Assembly: GCF_900128425.1 (NCBI RefSeq)
Contig: NZ_LT635782.1
Location: 375,484 to 439,483 of the forward strand
Direction of reading: 5' to 3'
DNA: 64,000 bases
From: Anaerococcus urinomassiliensis
Lineage (GTDB): Bacteria; Bacillota; Clostridia; Tissierellales; Peptoniphilaceae
Both the position numbers and the translations under genes were made by a program. Positions 24,576 through 34,604 of the stretch are shown piece after piece. The notes under the pieces are model-generated. The model saw only the letters and a list, made by a program, of their open reading frames with translations. It had not been told where the DNA came from and did no database searches. Within the stretch, counting starts at the first letter, position 1; each line of letters begins with the position of its first letter.

Positions 24576-26051
24576 ATGAAAAAGATTGCCTTTGACAACG
24601 ATAAATACATAAAACTTCAATCAGAAAAAATATTAGAACGAATAAGTCACTTTGATAAATTGTATCTAGAGTTTGGTGGAAAACTCTTTGACGATGGACA
24701 TGCATCAAGAGTTTTGCCTGGATTTTTGCCAGATTCCAAGCTAAGAATGCTAGATAGCATCAAAGATAAAACTGAAATTATTATAACAATTAATGCCAAT
24801 GACATAGAAAGTAACAAAATCAGAGGAGACAACGAAATCTCTTATGATACTGAAACCATTAGGCTAAAGCAAGCCTTTGAACAGAAGGGATTTTTAGTAA
24901 ACTCCATTGTGATTACCCAGTTTAATAATGGAGAAAAAGTACTAAGATATGAAAAGTATTTGGATAATCTTTCAATAACCCACCACAGGACATATAATAT
25001 CAAAGGTTACCCAAATGATATAGACCATATTTTATCTAAAGATGGCTTTGGCAAAAATGACTATGTCGAAACTAACAGACCCCTAGTCGTTATAACAGGC
25101 CCAGGACCTGGGTCAGGGAAGATGGCCACAGCACTTTCTCTAATGTATTTGGACTATGAGAGAGGCAAAAGATCATCTTATGCAAAGTTTGAAACTTTCC
25201 CAATATGGAATCTTGGACTTATGCATCCTGTAAATATTGCTTATGAGGCAGCAACTGCCAACCTAAACGATGTAAACATGATAGATCCTTATCACCTAGA
25301 AGCCTATGGGAAACTAGCAGTTTCTTACAATCGCGATGTAGAGGCCTTCCCAGTTTTAAAGAGGATGCTAGAAAAAATTATGGGGCAAACACCGTACAAA
25401 TCTCCAACAGATATGGGTGTCAATATGGTAGGATTTTGTATAACTGACAATGAGGCCGCCATAAAAGCATCCAAGGAAGAGATAGTAAGGAGATACTATA
25501 ATTCGCTAGTTGATGTTAGATATGCTAAAGAATCTTATTCTTGTGTAGAAAAAATACAAACCCTAATGTCAAACCTTGACATTAGTGCAGAAGATAGGAG
25601 GGTTGCACTAGCAGCTCGTGAAAAAGAGGAAATTACTGGCAAAGAATCCTTTGCTATTGAGTTAGCTGATGGAAGAATAATGAGGGGCAAAAAATCAAAA
25701 CTATTTACAGCTCCTGCTGCTTGTATACTAAATGCCCTCAAAAAGCTAGGAAATCTTGATGATGAAATCCTACTTTTAAGCCCACATATTATTGAGCCTG
25801 TTTCTAACCTAAAGACCAAGTCCTTGGGAGAAACTGAACCGTCATTATCGATAAATGAGATGCTCATAGCCCTAGCTATTTCAGCTACAACCAATCCTTT
25901 GACTCATATGGCTATGGAAGAAATTAAAAATTTAAAAAGTTTAGATGCACACAGCACAGTCATTTTAAATGACAGTGAAAAAAGAATGCTTAGAAAATTA
26001 GGGATAAACTTTACCCAAGACCCAGTTTTTGGGGAAGACAGTGGATATTAA
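24576..26051 (+). CDS. DUF1846 (UPF0371) family protein
   Basis: The protein has 491 residues, the usual size of this family. Recognisable stretches are SRVLPGFLPDSKLRMLDSI, VVITGPGPGSGKMATALSLM (a P-loop-like GPGPGSGK) and KRSSYAKFETFPIWNLG, then PVNIAYEAATANL. The family is widespread in Firmicutes; structures are known but its reaction is not settled. The ATG follows AGGAGGAAGA and the gene stands alone behind the apbE terminator. Confidence 0.88.
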   Translation: MKKIAFDNDKYIKLQSEKILERISHFDKLYLEFGGKLFDDGHASRVLPGFLPDSKLRMLDSIKDKTEIIITINANDIESNKIRGDNEISYDTETIRLKQAFEQKGFLVNSIVITQFNNGEKVLRYEKYLDNLSITHHRTYNIKGYPNDIDHILSKDGFGKNDYVETNRPLVVITGPGPGSGKMATALSLMYLDYERGKRSSYAKFETFPIWNLGLMHPVNIAYEAATANLNDVNMIDPYHLEAYGKLAVSYNRDVEAFPVLKRMLEKIMGQTPYKSPTDMGVNMVGFCITDNEAAIKASKEEIVRRYYNSLVDVRYAKESYSCVEKIQTLMSNLDISAEDRRVALAAREKEEITGKESFAIELADGRIMRGKKSKLFTAPAACILNALKKLGNLDDEILLLSPHIIEPVSNLKTKSLGETEPSLSINEMLIALAISATTNPLTHMAMEEIKNLKSLDAHSTVILNDSEKRMLRKLGINFTQDPVFGEDSGY

Positions 26052-26143
26052 AAATACTTTAAAAGGGGCTGTTGCAAAAGTCCTAACATAGAAAAAAGAC
26101 GAGGAAACTAAAAATCCTCGTCTTTTTCTGATAGAATGTATTT

Positions 26144-27728
26144 ATGATAAACGTTAAAAACAATACATCATCACTAACCAATTTTACGTTAGTTGATGAT
26201 ACAATTCAATTAAAATTAAATTTTAACACCGAAGTATACATCCAAGATGACATAAAACTAAGGCTTGTAAAAAATATAATTGAAAGGATAGACCTAACAG
26301 AAATAAAGAAAGTCTACTCATCATTTGGAAGAAAACCTACTGTTAACCCAGTAACAATGCTTCAAATAATAATATTCTGCTACTCTGAAGGAATATTTAC
26401 ATCAAGAGAAATAGAAAAATCATGCAAATATGATCTAAGAATAAAATATCTTCTTGATGGACAAACTCCACCAGATTACTCAACAATAAATAGATTTAGA
26501 CAAAAAATAATAAATCTAACCCCCAATCTACTAAATGAAATGGTCCAAATATTAATAGAAGAAAATCAGATAGACCTATCAAGTATATACATAGATGGAA
26601 CAAAAATAGAAGCCTACGCCAATAGATATAGCTTTGTATGGAGAGGAAGCATAGAAAAGTGGCAAGAAAAACTAAGGATGAGAATAATAAAACACTTCAA
26701 TTTAAACAAAGACCTAACTGCAAGCCAAGTATTAGAAGTAGTAAAAATAGTATTTAATCAAGTTAGTAAAGAATGCATAGAAAAGAAAATCAACTTTGTA
26801 TTTGGACAAGGCAAAAGAAAACATCAGCTTCAGCGTGAGTATGAAATGCTAAAAGATTGGAAAAGCAAACTAGAAACTTACCATAAACATCTAGAAATAA
26901 TGGGCGATTACAGAAACTCCTACTCAAAAACAGACCATGATGCAACCTTTATGAGAATGAAAGAAGACCACATGAGAAATGGTCAACTAAAGCCAGCATA
27001 TAATGAACTAGCCCGTCCGGCTCGTGGAGGACCTAGCAAGTGCCTCAGGTTTCATCATAGGAGAAAATGTATCCCATCACCCATCTGATATGTATACGCT
27101 AAAGCCATTCTTAACAAAACTACTAAAAAGTTACCCAAACAAACTAGACAAAGTAGTAGAAGATGCAGGATATGAAAGCGAAGAAAACTATGTATATCTT
27201 GCAGAAAATAACTTAACATCCTACATAAAGCCATCAAACTATGAACAATCAAAAACACGAAAATATAAAAAAGAACAAGAATTCAGGAAAAGCCTAGTCT
27301 ATGATGAAAATCAAGACAAATACATATCAGAAGAAGGTAAAGAATTCATAAGATGCAATGACAGATATAGAAAAAGAAAAAATGGATATGTAACAACCAC
27401 AAAAGTCTATAGATGTTTTGACTGGAACAAAGATGGACAAAAAACTAAAGGCATCTACATATCAGAAACATTCCAAAAATATAGGAAAGAATCATTAGAA
27501 AACATAATATCCGACCAAGGAATAGAAGAAAGACTAAACAGGTCTATTCAAGCTGAGGGAGCATTTTCTAAAATAAAATCAGGGCTAGACTACAACAGAT
27601 TCCATCATAGAGGAAAAGCAAATATAATAAGTGAAATATGTCTTCTATCAATAGCGCTCAACTTAAATAAACTGGCATCCAAAATAGAAAACAAAAACTT
27701 AGAAATCATAAAATACAAAGCTGCTTAA
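26144..27728 (+). pseudogene. IS1182-family transposase, frameshifted by a short insertion
   Basis: Residues from 26144 start [20 protein letters not shown]; conserved parts are [38 protein letters not shown] and [19 protein letters not shown] (first Asp). In the middle, CTAGC-20 bp-CTAGC (27008-27037) adds 25 nt and shifts the frame. Removing one repeat and the insert gives [21 protein letters not shown] and the frame then runs to the normal end (EAGYESEENYVYL-like, RSIQAEGAFSKIKSG). Apart from this single lesion the gene looks full length. Confidence 0.88.
27008..27037 (+). repeat. 20-bp GC-rich insertion flanked by 5-bp direct repeats
   Basis: CTAGC (27008-27012), then CCGTCCGGCTCGTGGAGGAC, then CTAGC (27033-27037). 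It is much richer in GC than its surroundings. Its reverse complement closely matches the centre of the MITE at 59971-59990. Confidence 0.75.
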
Positions 27729-27896
27729 GAAAAAAACATTAATTTCATAAGCTCTATTAAGTGACCCTATTTTTAAGAAAAATGTGGAAAAGTTCACTCA
27801 TATCTTAAAAAACTCTATAAAAATTAATGGCTTGATACAGATATACAAGAAAAAAAGTGATGAGCAGAATAGATTTATCTATTCTGCAACATCACC

Positions 27897-30017
27897 TTAT
27901 TTTGTATCGTCATATACTACATAGTTAAAGTATTTTTCTAATTCATTTAATTCTTCATTTTGGTAGATTTCAACCATTTCATCACTCATTGAATTTACTA
28001 ATCCTATAACAAATTGTCTTAGACTTGTTTGGCCAAACATTTGGTTAGACAAACTCTCCTTTGCTCTTCTTACAGCTGTAAGTTTAACAATTCTCTTGGC
28101 CAAATCTACACCTTTTATATCCTTCTTGCCAGTCAAAAACATTGAAAAGAAATCCAAGAGATCTCTTAGATTGTCTACTCGATATCTTAAATACTTGTAG
28201 GTAAGCTTTGATGCCCAGCCCTCTGTTTGGATCAAATTATCGAAGAATTTTTGCTTGCTTCCATCTTTTTCAAGTTTGATAGAGCTGGTAAAGCTATCAA
28301 AAACTTGATTAATTTCTACACTTGCATAATCCAAAACTATACCTATGATATCGTAGTCTGGATTATTGAGGTTATCAATCATTTTGTTAATATAAGCTGG
28401 TTTCTCGTCCTCACCGATTGGTTTGTATTGGTACATGTAGTTAACAAAGTCATAAAAAATATGTCCATCATCATCAATAGGCATAGACCAAACTTTATGA
28501 ATAATCGTATCCAAGATTTGGACTATTTTGTAAGGTATGAGGATTTTATTTTCTATTTGGTCAAGGATTATATTTATTGATTCTTCCAAATTTGAGGCCT
28601 TAATATAAATATTATTGCCAGCTGCCCTTATAAGAAATTGAAACTCGCCATTAACTTTCTTAACAAAGACCCTAGCGCGTTTATTACCAAGAGGGAAATA
28701 GTCTTTGACCATTGGGAATATAATATCGTTGACATATCCTCTTTCAGGCACATCCATATTTAAGCGATTTGACAAAAGCCTTGAAGCCTCACTTTGTATA
28801 TCTATGTGGCTATACCTAGGATTATTGGCCTGGATTCTAATGTAGTTGTGTACAACATCTTCTAGGCTCAGCTGCTTACCTAGAGTATAGTTTATGGCAT
28901 CTTTGATAATTTCGTATTCGCCATGCAAATTCATATAGGTAAATTCTTTGATTAGTTCAGTTTTTATATAAACTTCATAGCCATTTTTTTCTGCAACCTG
29001 GTTTATGACTTTTATATGCCTGATTGGGAGAGGGTAGGTAACAGTAGAACCTGTTTGTATATCATATATAACATTTCCCATCTCTGAAATATATTTAGCT
29101 GTACCATTTTCGTGGAGGTGGCCAGTAAATACAAATTTGACACCATTGTCAGCAAGGACTTCTATAGGAGTCTTACCATTGATTCTAGGGTCATCACACT
29201 CATACTTACTTCTCCATTCTTTAATGATAAAAGGGGAGAATACCAGCTCTTGATTTCTAAAGTTTGGCATAAGGGCATGATGGGCCATGACGAAAATTAG
29301 ATCATTTCTACTTTTTGCCTCATCAATTTTATCTACAATCCACTTCATTTGCTCAATAATAATAGATCCTGGTACATTTTCTCTATTATCCCTGTGATTT
29401 TGTTCTGTATCTGCAGAATATATTGAAGTATCTACACATATAAGGCTTAGGCCCGTGCTATCATTTCTACTGCTAGGAATCCTTGCTAGATAAGAAAAAT
29501 ATCCATGAGCGTAGTATGAATATTCTTCCTCTCTTTCGTATTCTTTGTTGATTTTATCCAAATAATTATGAAATATTGTAGAATCCTTGTACATTTCTAG
29601 GACATATTTGTTTTCGTAAACAAAGTTATATAGTTCATAAAATTCTCTTGGATTGGTATTTTTAGTTTTCTTATTATTTTTAAAATCGTAAGACCTATGG
29701 TTGTTCAAATCGTGATTGCCTGGAATTAGAAAGATTTCTCTATCTTTGTTTTTACTCTTCCAAGATAGCAAGTTTTCTCTTACAAACTCATGGGATTTGT
29801 ATTCTCCTTCTTTTACCAAATCGCCTGGCAAAAATAAAAACTGGCTATTGGCCTTATCAACCATTGATAGGGCTTCTTTGAACAAGTCTTCACTTTCTAC
29901 TGTTAGTTTTCTTTCTATTTTTATTTCTTTAATAAAATTTTCGCTATTGGATATCAAATCACTACTTAAAACATGTGGGTCAGAAATGATTGAAATATCA
30001 TAATTTTGTAAATCCAT
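27897..30017 (-). CDS. Large calcineurin-like metallophosphoesterase
   Basis: The protein has 706 residues. The N-terminal 330 residues carry the full metallophosphoesterase set: SIISDPHVLSS (DxH), LFLPGDLVKEGE (GD), LIPGNHDLNNH (GNHD), VMAHHALMP (His) and FTGHLHENG (GHxH), which bind two metal ions. The remaining 370 residues are helical and charged with no recognised domain. There is no signal peptide, so it appears cytoplasmic. Similar long proteins occur in Firmicutes; the substrate is unknown. Confidence 0.87.
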   Translation of the reverse strand: MDLQNYDISIISDPHVLSSDLISNSENFIKEIKIERKLTVESEDLFKEALSMVDKANSQFLFLPGDLVKEGEYKSHEFVRENLLSWKSKNKDREIFLIPGNHDLNNHRSYDFKNNKKTKNTNPREFYELYNFVYENKYVLEMYKDSTIFHNYLDKINKEYEREEEYSYYAHGYFSYLARIPSSRNDSTGLSLICVDTSIYSADTEQNHRDNRENVPGSIIIEQMKWIVDKIDEAKSRNDLIFVMAHHALMPNFRNQELVFSPFIIKEWRSKYECDDPRINGKTPIEVLADNGVKFVFTGHLHENGTAKYISEMGNVIYDIQTGSTVTYPLPIRHIKVINQVAEKNGYEVYIKTELIKEFTYMNLHGEYEIIKDAINYTLGKQLSLEDVVHNYIRIQANNPRYSHIDIQSEASRLLSNRLNMDVPERGYVNDIIFPMVKDYFPLGNKRARVFVKKVNGEFQFLIRAAGNNIYIKASNLEESINIILDQIENKILIPYKIVQILDTIIHKVWSMPIDDDGHIFYDFVNYMYQYKPIGEDEKPAYINKMIDNLNNPDYDIIGIVLDYASVEINQVFDSFTSSIKLEKDGSKQKFFDNLIQTEGWASKLTYKYLRYRVDNLRDLLDFFSMFLTGKKDIKGVDLAKRIVKLTAVRRAKESLSNQMFGQTSLRQFVIGLVNSMSDEMVEIYQNEELNELEKYFNYVVYDDTK

Positions 30018-30140
30018 GATTCACCTCTATAAATTTCACTTAATTATAGTATACCAGGTATTTTTTTAGAACTAAAGAGAAACATCACAACGGGAAAATA
30101 TCAAATTATTTTAAAAATAAAATATATTTATAAAAATACT

Positions 30141-30169
30141 TGACTTTGTATTTTTGATGGTGTATATTT
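30141..30169 (+). promoter_or_regulatory. Promoter of the T-box regulated ABC operon
   Basis: TTGACT (30141-30146), 17-bp spacer, TATATT (30164-30169). It lies directly upstream of the T-box leader. Confidence 0.75.
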
Positions 30170-30175
30170 TTTAGT

Positions 30176-30420
30176 ACATAAATAAAAACGTCGAAAAGAG
30201 AGAGTACATAGAATTTTTCTATTACAGAGAGATTTATTAGCTGAGAAAAATCATAGAAAGTCTGTGGAAGTGCATCTTTGAGTTTTATACCGAAATTATA
30301 GTAGGCTATAACGCTAGTGCCCGTTAAGCACATTGAGGTTTTAAGATTTTTTCTTAAAATAAATTAAGGTGGAACCACGATAAGCTCGTCCTTTTTTGGG
30401 GCGGGCTTTTTATTTGTTTA
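30176..30420 (+). promoter_or_regulatory. T-box riboswitch, probable cysteine specifier
   Basis: Stem I contains AGTA (30206-30209, S-turn) on the 5' side and GAAG-TGC-A on the 3' side, placing the specifier codon TGC (Cys) at 30271-30273. The T-box sequence GGTGGAACCACG is at 30368-30379, followed by a terminator stem (AAGCTCGTCC with GGGGCGGGCTT) and TTTTTATTT. Uncharged tRNA-Cys would stabilise the antiterminator and switch on the lipoprotein and ABC importer genes when cysteine is short. The specifier is assigned by pattern, not by a folded model. Confidence 0.85.
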
Positions 30421-30446
30421 TGTAAATTAATCTACAAAGGAAGGAT

Positions 30447-30653
30447 GTGAAAAATATAAAGAAGTTTTATTTACTAGCTTTAATTTTTAGTTTTGTACTT
30501 AGTGGATGTAGCAACACTAATGCAAATAGCCCCACTGAAGTTAATTATATAGGCCATAATGGCCACATGGCAGATGACCTAGAAGTGGTTGATTTTATGG
30601 ATGAGAACTTTGATATGAGTAAAATTGAACAACATAGCTGTTGTGATGAATAA
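30447..30653 (+). CDS. Small lipoprotein with His and Cys motifs
   Basis: The protein has 68 residues from the GTG at 30447 (GGAAGGA upstream). The lipobox is FVLSGC, so after processing only about 48 residues remain, anchored to the outer membrane face. These contain YIGHNGHMADD and end EQHSCCDE: three His and two adjacent Cys, suggesting metal or thiol binding. I know no family. It is the first gene under the Cys T-box and lies 17 bp before the solute-binding protein, so it probably assists that importer. Confidence 0.72.
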   Translation: MKNIKKFYLLALIFSFVLSGCSNTNANSPTEVNYIGHNGHMADDLEVVDFMDENFDMSKIEQHSCCDE

Positions 30654-30670
30654 ATTAGGAGAGAATAATA

Positions 30671-31735
30671 GTGAAAAAAAATAAACTTTTAGCCTTCATT
30701 TTACTTGGAGGATTGACTCTTTCAGCTTGCGGAAATCAAAATGCAAGCAATGACCAAAAATCAGATACGAATGTTAGCGAAGATCAAAATGTTTCTAAGG
30801 CTGCTAGCCTAGAAGAAGAACCAAGATATGGTTCAAAAGTTAAAATTGGTTTTGATGGAGACCTATGTATAGCTGGTCAAAACCTTGCAGAAATTAATGG
30901 ATACTTTGAAGAAAATGGTGTAGAAGTAGAATTTGTAAATACAAAAACTGGTAAAGATGCACTTTCAAGTGGTCAACTTGATGCTATGACTGGTGAGTTT
31001 GGTTCACTGATCGTTCCAGCTACAAAGGGACTACAATATGTATTCTCAACTGCTTCTCACTCAGGATGTAAATCACTATATGTCCTAGATGAAAGTAAAT
31101 ACCAATCAACAGAAGATATGGTTGGCCAATCAGTTGCTGTAACAAATGGTATTGGAAATAGTGGACACAATACACTTTTAAGATTTTTAATCCACGATGA
31201 TATAAATCCAGATGATGTTACAGTAAAACCAGTTGATGCAGCTGCTGTAATCCAAGCGCTTGAAAGTGGAGAAATCCAAGGGGCAGTTCTAGATGACCAA
31301 TTTGCTCAAGAATTCATACAAAGTGGAAAAATCAGACCAGTGAGATCTCTAACAACAGATGAAGACTTTGGTTCTGAAGTTTGCTGTGTAACTGCCTTTA
31401 ACAAAGAATTTGTTGAACAAAACCCTATGCTTGCAGAACTTGTTGCAGAAGCTATTGAAAAAGGAAACCAATATGCAGCAGAAAACCCAGCAGAATCAGT
31501 AAAATTACTTCAAGATAAAAACCTAGCAGCTGGAGATCCAGAAGTAGCAACAGAATTATTAAAAGCATATGACTACACACTTACAAATGCTGACGGTGAA
31601 GAAACTATTCGTAGCTACTTTGATGATTACAAAGAATTAAATCTTATTGATAAAAATAGATCAACAGATGATTTAGTTAAAGAATTATGGAGACCACTTG
31701 GAAACGGGGAAGTTGAAGTAGTTAAAAAGAATTAA
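30671..31735 (+). CDS. ABC transporter substrate-binding lipoprotein (NitT/TauT/SsuA-like)
   Basis: The protein has 354 residues from GTG. The lipobox is LTLSAC. The mature part shows a periplasmic-binding type II fold of the NMT1/SsuA class: GQNLAEINGYFEENGVEVEF, SSGQLDAMTGEFGSLIVPATKG, GQSVAVTNGIGNSGHN and AAVIQALESGEIQGAVLDDQF. It has unusual Cys residues in the mature part (DLCIAGQ, HSGCKSL, SEVCCVT). The Cys T-box upstream suggests a sulfur-containing ligand such as a cysteine derivative or sulfonate; this is inference. Confidence 0.85.
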   Translation: MKKNKLLAFILLGGLTLSACGNQNASNDQKSDTNVSEDQNVSKAASLEEEPRYGSKVKIGFDGDLCIAGQNLAEINGYFEENGVEVEFVNTKTGKDALSSGQLDAMTGEFGSLIVPATKGLQYVFSTASHSGCKSLYVLDESKYQSTEDMVGQSVAVTNGIGNSGHNTLLRFLIHDDINPDDVTVKPVDAAAVIQALESGEIQGAVLDDQFAQEFIQSGKIRPVRSLTTDEDFGSEVCCVTAFNKEFVEQNPMLAELVAEAIEKGNQYAAENPAESVKLLQDKNLAAGDPEVATELLKAYDYTLTNADGEETIRSYFDDYKELNLIDKNRSTDDLVKELWRPLGNGEVEVVKKN

Positions 31736-31744
31736 GGAAGGTAT

Positions 31745-32797
31745 ATGGATAAAGATAATCAATTAAATCCAAAAAAACCGAATAAAGAAGAAAAGGGAAG
31801 ATTAACAAAAGATGAGTTAATTAAACTTGAATCAAAGCCAAGAAATAAAACTAATGAAAGATTTAGGTTAGCTCTACCAATAATTGCAGGTATCCTAGCC
31901 ATTATTGAATATTACTTTTTACCAGAACAAAATTCTGGATTAGCAAAAACTAATATGTATCCAGGATTTCTGGCCATACTTACAAGTATTTATGTAATTG
32001 CTCTTCTAGTTTCCATAAAGAAGGAGAATTTAAGAGACCGACTACTTTATAAAGCACCTAGATATACATTTATATATGTTTTGCTAATGATTTATGATAT
32101 TTTGACCTTAAAAACGTCAAAACTTGCCTTACCATATTTTCCATGGATAGATATGATATTTAATTCCATGAAGGCTGATGATGCATTTTTGGCTGAGTCT
32201 GTAATAAGTTCACTAAAACTTTTATTCACAGGCTATATCATAGGTGGCGTACTTGGAATAATTACTGGTATACTTGCAGGTTACTTTGATAAGGTAAACT
32301 ACTGGGTAGATCCATTTTTAAAAATCCTTGGACCTATACCAACAACAACCTGGCTACCTGTTGTAATGGTAATTGCTATAAATCTGTTCCAAGGAGCAGT
32401 ATTTATAATAGGGCTAGGTGTTTGGTTTTCAACAACACTTGCTACCATAACAGGTATGAGAAATGTCGAGCCTGCTTATTATGAGGCTGCCCAAACACTA
32501 GGAGCAACCAATACAGAGCTAGTAAAAAAGGTTGCAATCCCATCAGCCACACCAAATATTTTCCAAGGACTAATAGCTGGTATGTCTGCAGCTTGTAATG
32601 CTCTAATCGTTGCCGAAATGCTTGGTGTAGAAAGTGGACTTGGATGGTATATAACATGGAAAAGCTCTTGGGCTGATTATTCGTCCATGTATGGAGCTAT
32701 AATTCTACTTGCACTTACCTTTATTTTGGTAAATATGATTATAAAACAAATTAGCAAAAGAGCTTTAAGATGGAGAGATGGAGGAGCTATTAGATGA
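31745..32797 (+). CDS. ABC transporter permease (SsuC/TauC-like)
   Basis: The protein has 350 residues. A charged 35-residue N-terminus precedes extra membrane segments, then a BPD_transp_1 domain with six helices and the coupling EAA loop YYEAAQTLGATNTELVKKVAIPSA. AEMLGVESGLGWYI is typical of the nitrate/sulfonate/taurine permeases. The N-terminal extension with two or three extra helices is longer than in SsuC. It overlaps the ATPase gene by 4 bp. Confidence 0.88.
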   Translation: MDKDNQLNPKKPNKEEKGRLTKDELIKLESKPRNKTNERFRLALPIIAGILAIIEYYFLPEQNSGLAKTNMYPGFLAILTSIYVIALLVSIKKENLRDRLLYKAPRYTFIYVLLMIYDILTLKTSKLALPYFPWIDMIFNSMKADDAFLAESVISSLKLLFTGYIIGGVLGIITGILAGYFDKVNYWVDPFLKILGPIPTTTWLPVVMVIAINLFQGAVFIIGLGVWFSTTLATITGMRNVEPAYYEAAQTLGATNTELVKKVAIPSATPNIFQGLIAGMSAACNALIVAEMLGVESGLGWYITWKSSWADYSSMYGAIILLALTFILVNMIIKQISKRALRWRDGGAIR

Positions 32798-33540
32798 GTA
32801 AATTAGAATTTAAAGATGTTTCAAAATCATTCGTAAGATCTGATAGTGAATTTATAACTACAGCTCTTGAGGACATCAATTTTTCCTTAAGGGAAAATGA
32901 GTTTGTAAGTATAGTTGGTCCATCAGGATGTGGAAAGTCTACAATACTTAGACTTATAGCTGGCCTTATAGTTCCAACTACAGGAAATATTTACCTAGAT
33001 GGAGAAGAGATCACAGGTCCTTCAAGTAGAAGGGGAATGGTATTTCAAAAATCAACTTTATTTCCATGGCTTAGCGTAAAAGATAATGTGGGATTTTCTG
33101 CTAAGTTAAAAAGTGAAGAAAAAGTCGATGATAAGACAATCGATCAAATGTTAGAAAAAGTGGGTCTATTAGATTTCAAAAATTCTTACCCATCTAACTT
33201 ATCAGGCGGCATGGCCCAAAGAATTTCATTAATCAGAACTATGGTAAACAAGCCAGAAGTCTTACTTCTTGATGAGCCTCTTGGTGCCTTGGATGCATTT
33301 ACAAGGATGAACATGCAAGATGAGATACTAAAACTGTGGGATGAAGAAAAGAATATGACTATAATGGTAACTCATGATGTTGATGAGGCTGTTTATATGT
33401 CAACTAAAGTTATAGTCATGGAACCAAGGCCAGGAAGGATCAAAGAGATAGTTCCAATAGAAGTTGACTATCCTAGAAATAGAACAAGCAAAGAATTTAC
33501 TGATTATAGAAATGAACTGTTAAATATTTTGGATATATAG
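32794..33540 (+). CDS. ABC transporter ATP-binding protein (SsuB/TauB-like)
   Basis: The protein has 248 residues. Walker A GPSGCGKST, Q-loop GMVFQKSTLFPWLSVKDN, signature LSGGMAQRISLIRTM, Walker B VLLLDEPLGALD and switch His MVTHDVDEAVYMS are all intact. It ends the T-box controlled operon; a terminator follows at 33544-33575. Confidence 0.92.
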   Translation: MSKLEFKDVSKSFVRSDSEFITTALEDINFSLRENEFVSIVGPSGCGKSTILRLIAGLIVPTTGNIYLDGEEITGPSSRRGMVFQKSTLFPWLSVKDNVGFSAKLKSEEKVDDKTIDQMLEKVGLLDFKNSYPSNLSGGMAQRISLIRTMVNKPEVLLLDEPLGALDAFTRMNMQDEILKLWDEEKNMTIMVTHDVDEAVYMSTKVIVMEPRPGRIKEIVPIEVDYPRNRTSKEFTDYRNELLNILDI

Positions 33541-33543
33541 ATT

Positions 33544-33575
33544 AAAAGTGCTGAGATTTATTCTTGGCACTTTTT
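33544..33575 (+). terminator. Terminator of the ABC importer operon
   Basis: AAAAGTGC pairs with GCACTTTTT across a 15-base loop. Confidence 0.78.
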
Positions 33576-33698
33576 AAATTTATGTTTTATTTATTAATCA
33601 ATTGAATGTGGGTAAAGAAATAGTAAGATATACAAAGCATAATTTTCTTGGATTGTTTATAATGGCTCTTTATGCTAGAATTAAGTGAAAGGAATTTT

Positions 33699-34604
33699 AT
33701 GGAAATTAGTAAAAATATAAATAAAATTGTTGATTATCTTTCTATTGGAGCAATCATAACAGTTTTATTATTGGTGACTGGTGGCAATGTTTTGCTTTTT
33801 GCAACTTGTCCTATACTTTTAGCCCTAGTTTACCTTACAAAGGGTTTTAAAGAATTTGGCATATCTTTGCTAATGGCAATCTTAATTGCTTTTATGTTTA
33901 TCAGTCCTGATGTTATAGCCTTTGATCTTGTTCCGATATTTTTGATAAGTCTACTTTTTATAGCAATGACTAGGTCTACTATAAGTGATAAGTATAAGAT
34001 TTTGATTAGCTTTCTTATAATAAGCCTTATCCTTATAATAGTCTATAAGCTTGCCATGGTAAATGCTGGTTTGGATATAAAAACATTGGCAAATGACTTA
34101 TATGAAGAGCTTAAGCTTAACACCACCTATGATTTAAAATTAGAGTACATAGAATCAGTTTTTGCCCTATATCCAGCTATGATTGCAAGCCTATCCTTAA
34201 TATATAGTGCAATTAGTCTTAGGATTATAAGAAATTACCTAGCCTATAAGAAAATTGGCAAGGATATGGTAGCTTTAAGAGATATAAGACTGGATAAAAA
34301 GGATTTTTCTACTATAATAATTGCTTCTATTATTCTTTACTTCATTGCAAGATTTTTGGGCGTAAAGGATATATATATAAGAACAAATCTAATATGGATT
34401 TGCCTTAGTATTTTATTATTTAATGGTATGGGAGTATATGATTATATGCTAAGTATGAGAAAATCCTTATTGTCTAGAGGATTGCAGTGGTTCTTTGTAA
34501 TAGTATTCTTCTATATATTTGCCGTATTTTTTGTAATAATAGGCTTTGCTGATATATTTATGGATATAAGAAACAAATCTAGGAGGTCTTATGGACAAAT
34601 TTAG
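33699..34604 (+). CDS. DUF2232 membrane protein (YybS-like)
   Basis: This encodes about 301 residues from the ATG at 33699 (GGAATTTT upstream, better placed than the ATG at 33672). It has eight or so hydrophobic segments, for example LSIGAIITVLLLVTGGNVLLF and FSTIIIASIILYFIARFLG. It stands directly before gdpP, rplI and dnaB, the same order as yybS-yybT-rplI-dnaC in Bacillus, which supports the family call. Its molecular function is unknown. It overlaps gdpP by 14 bp. Confidence 0.85.
   Translation: MEISKNINKIVDYLSIGAIITVLLLVTGGNVLLFATCPILLALVYLTKGFKEFGISLLMAILIAFMFISPDVIAFDLVPIFLISLLFIAMTRSTISDKYKILISFLIISLILIIVYKLAMVNAGLDIKTLANDLYEELKLNTTYDLKLEYIESVFALYPAMIASLSLIYSAISLRIIRNYLAYKKIGKDMVALRDIRLDKKDFSTIIIASIILYFIARFLGVKDIYIRTNLIWICLSILLFNGMGVYDYMLSMRKSLLSRGLQWFFVIVFFYIFAVFFVIIGFADIFMDIRNKSRRSYGQI

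Larger units (their letters stand above)
26065..27896 (+). mobile_element. IS1182-family insertion sequence, disrupted by a 25-bp insertion
   Basis: The left end GGGGCTGTTGCA (26065-26076) matches the reverse complement of the right end, GGTGATGTTGCA (to 27896). The transposase occupies most of it. The right end contains a GCAGAATAGAT/ATCTATTCTGC hairpin (27854-27877). It abuts the stop codon of the metallophosphoesterase gene at 27897. The transposase is frameshifted, so the copy is probably not autonomous. Confidence 0.82.
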
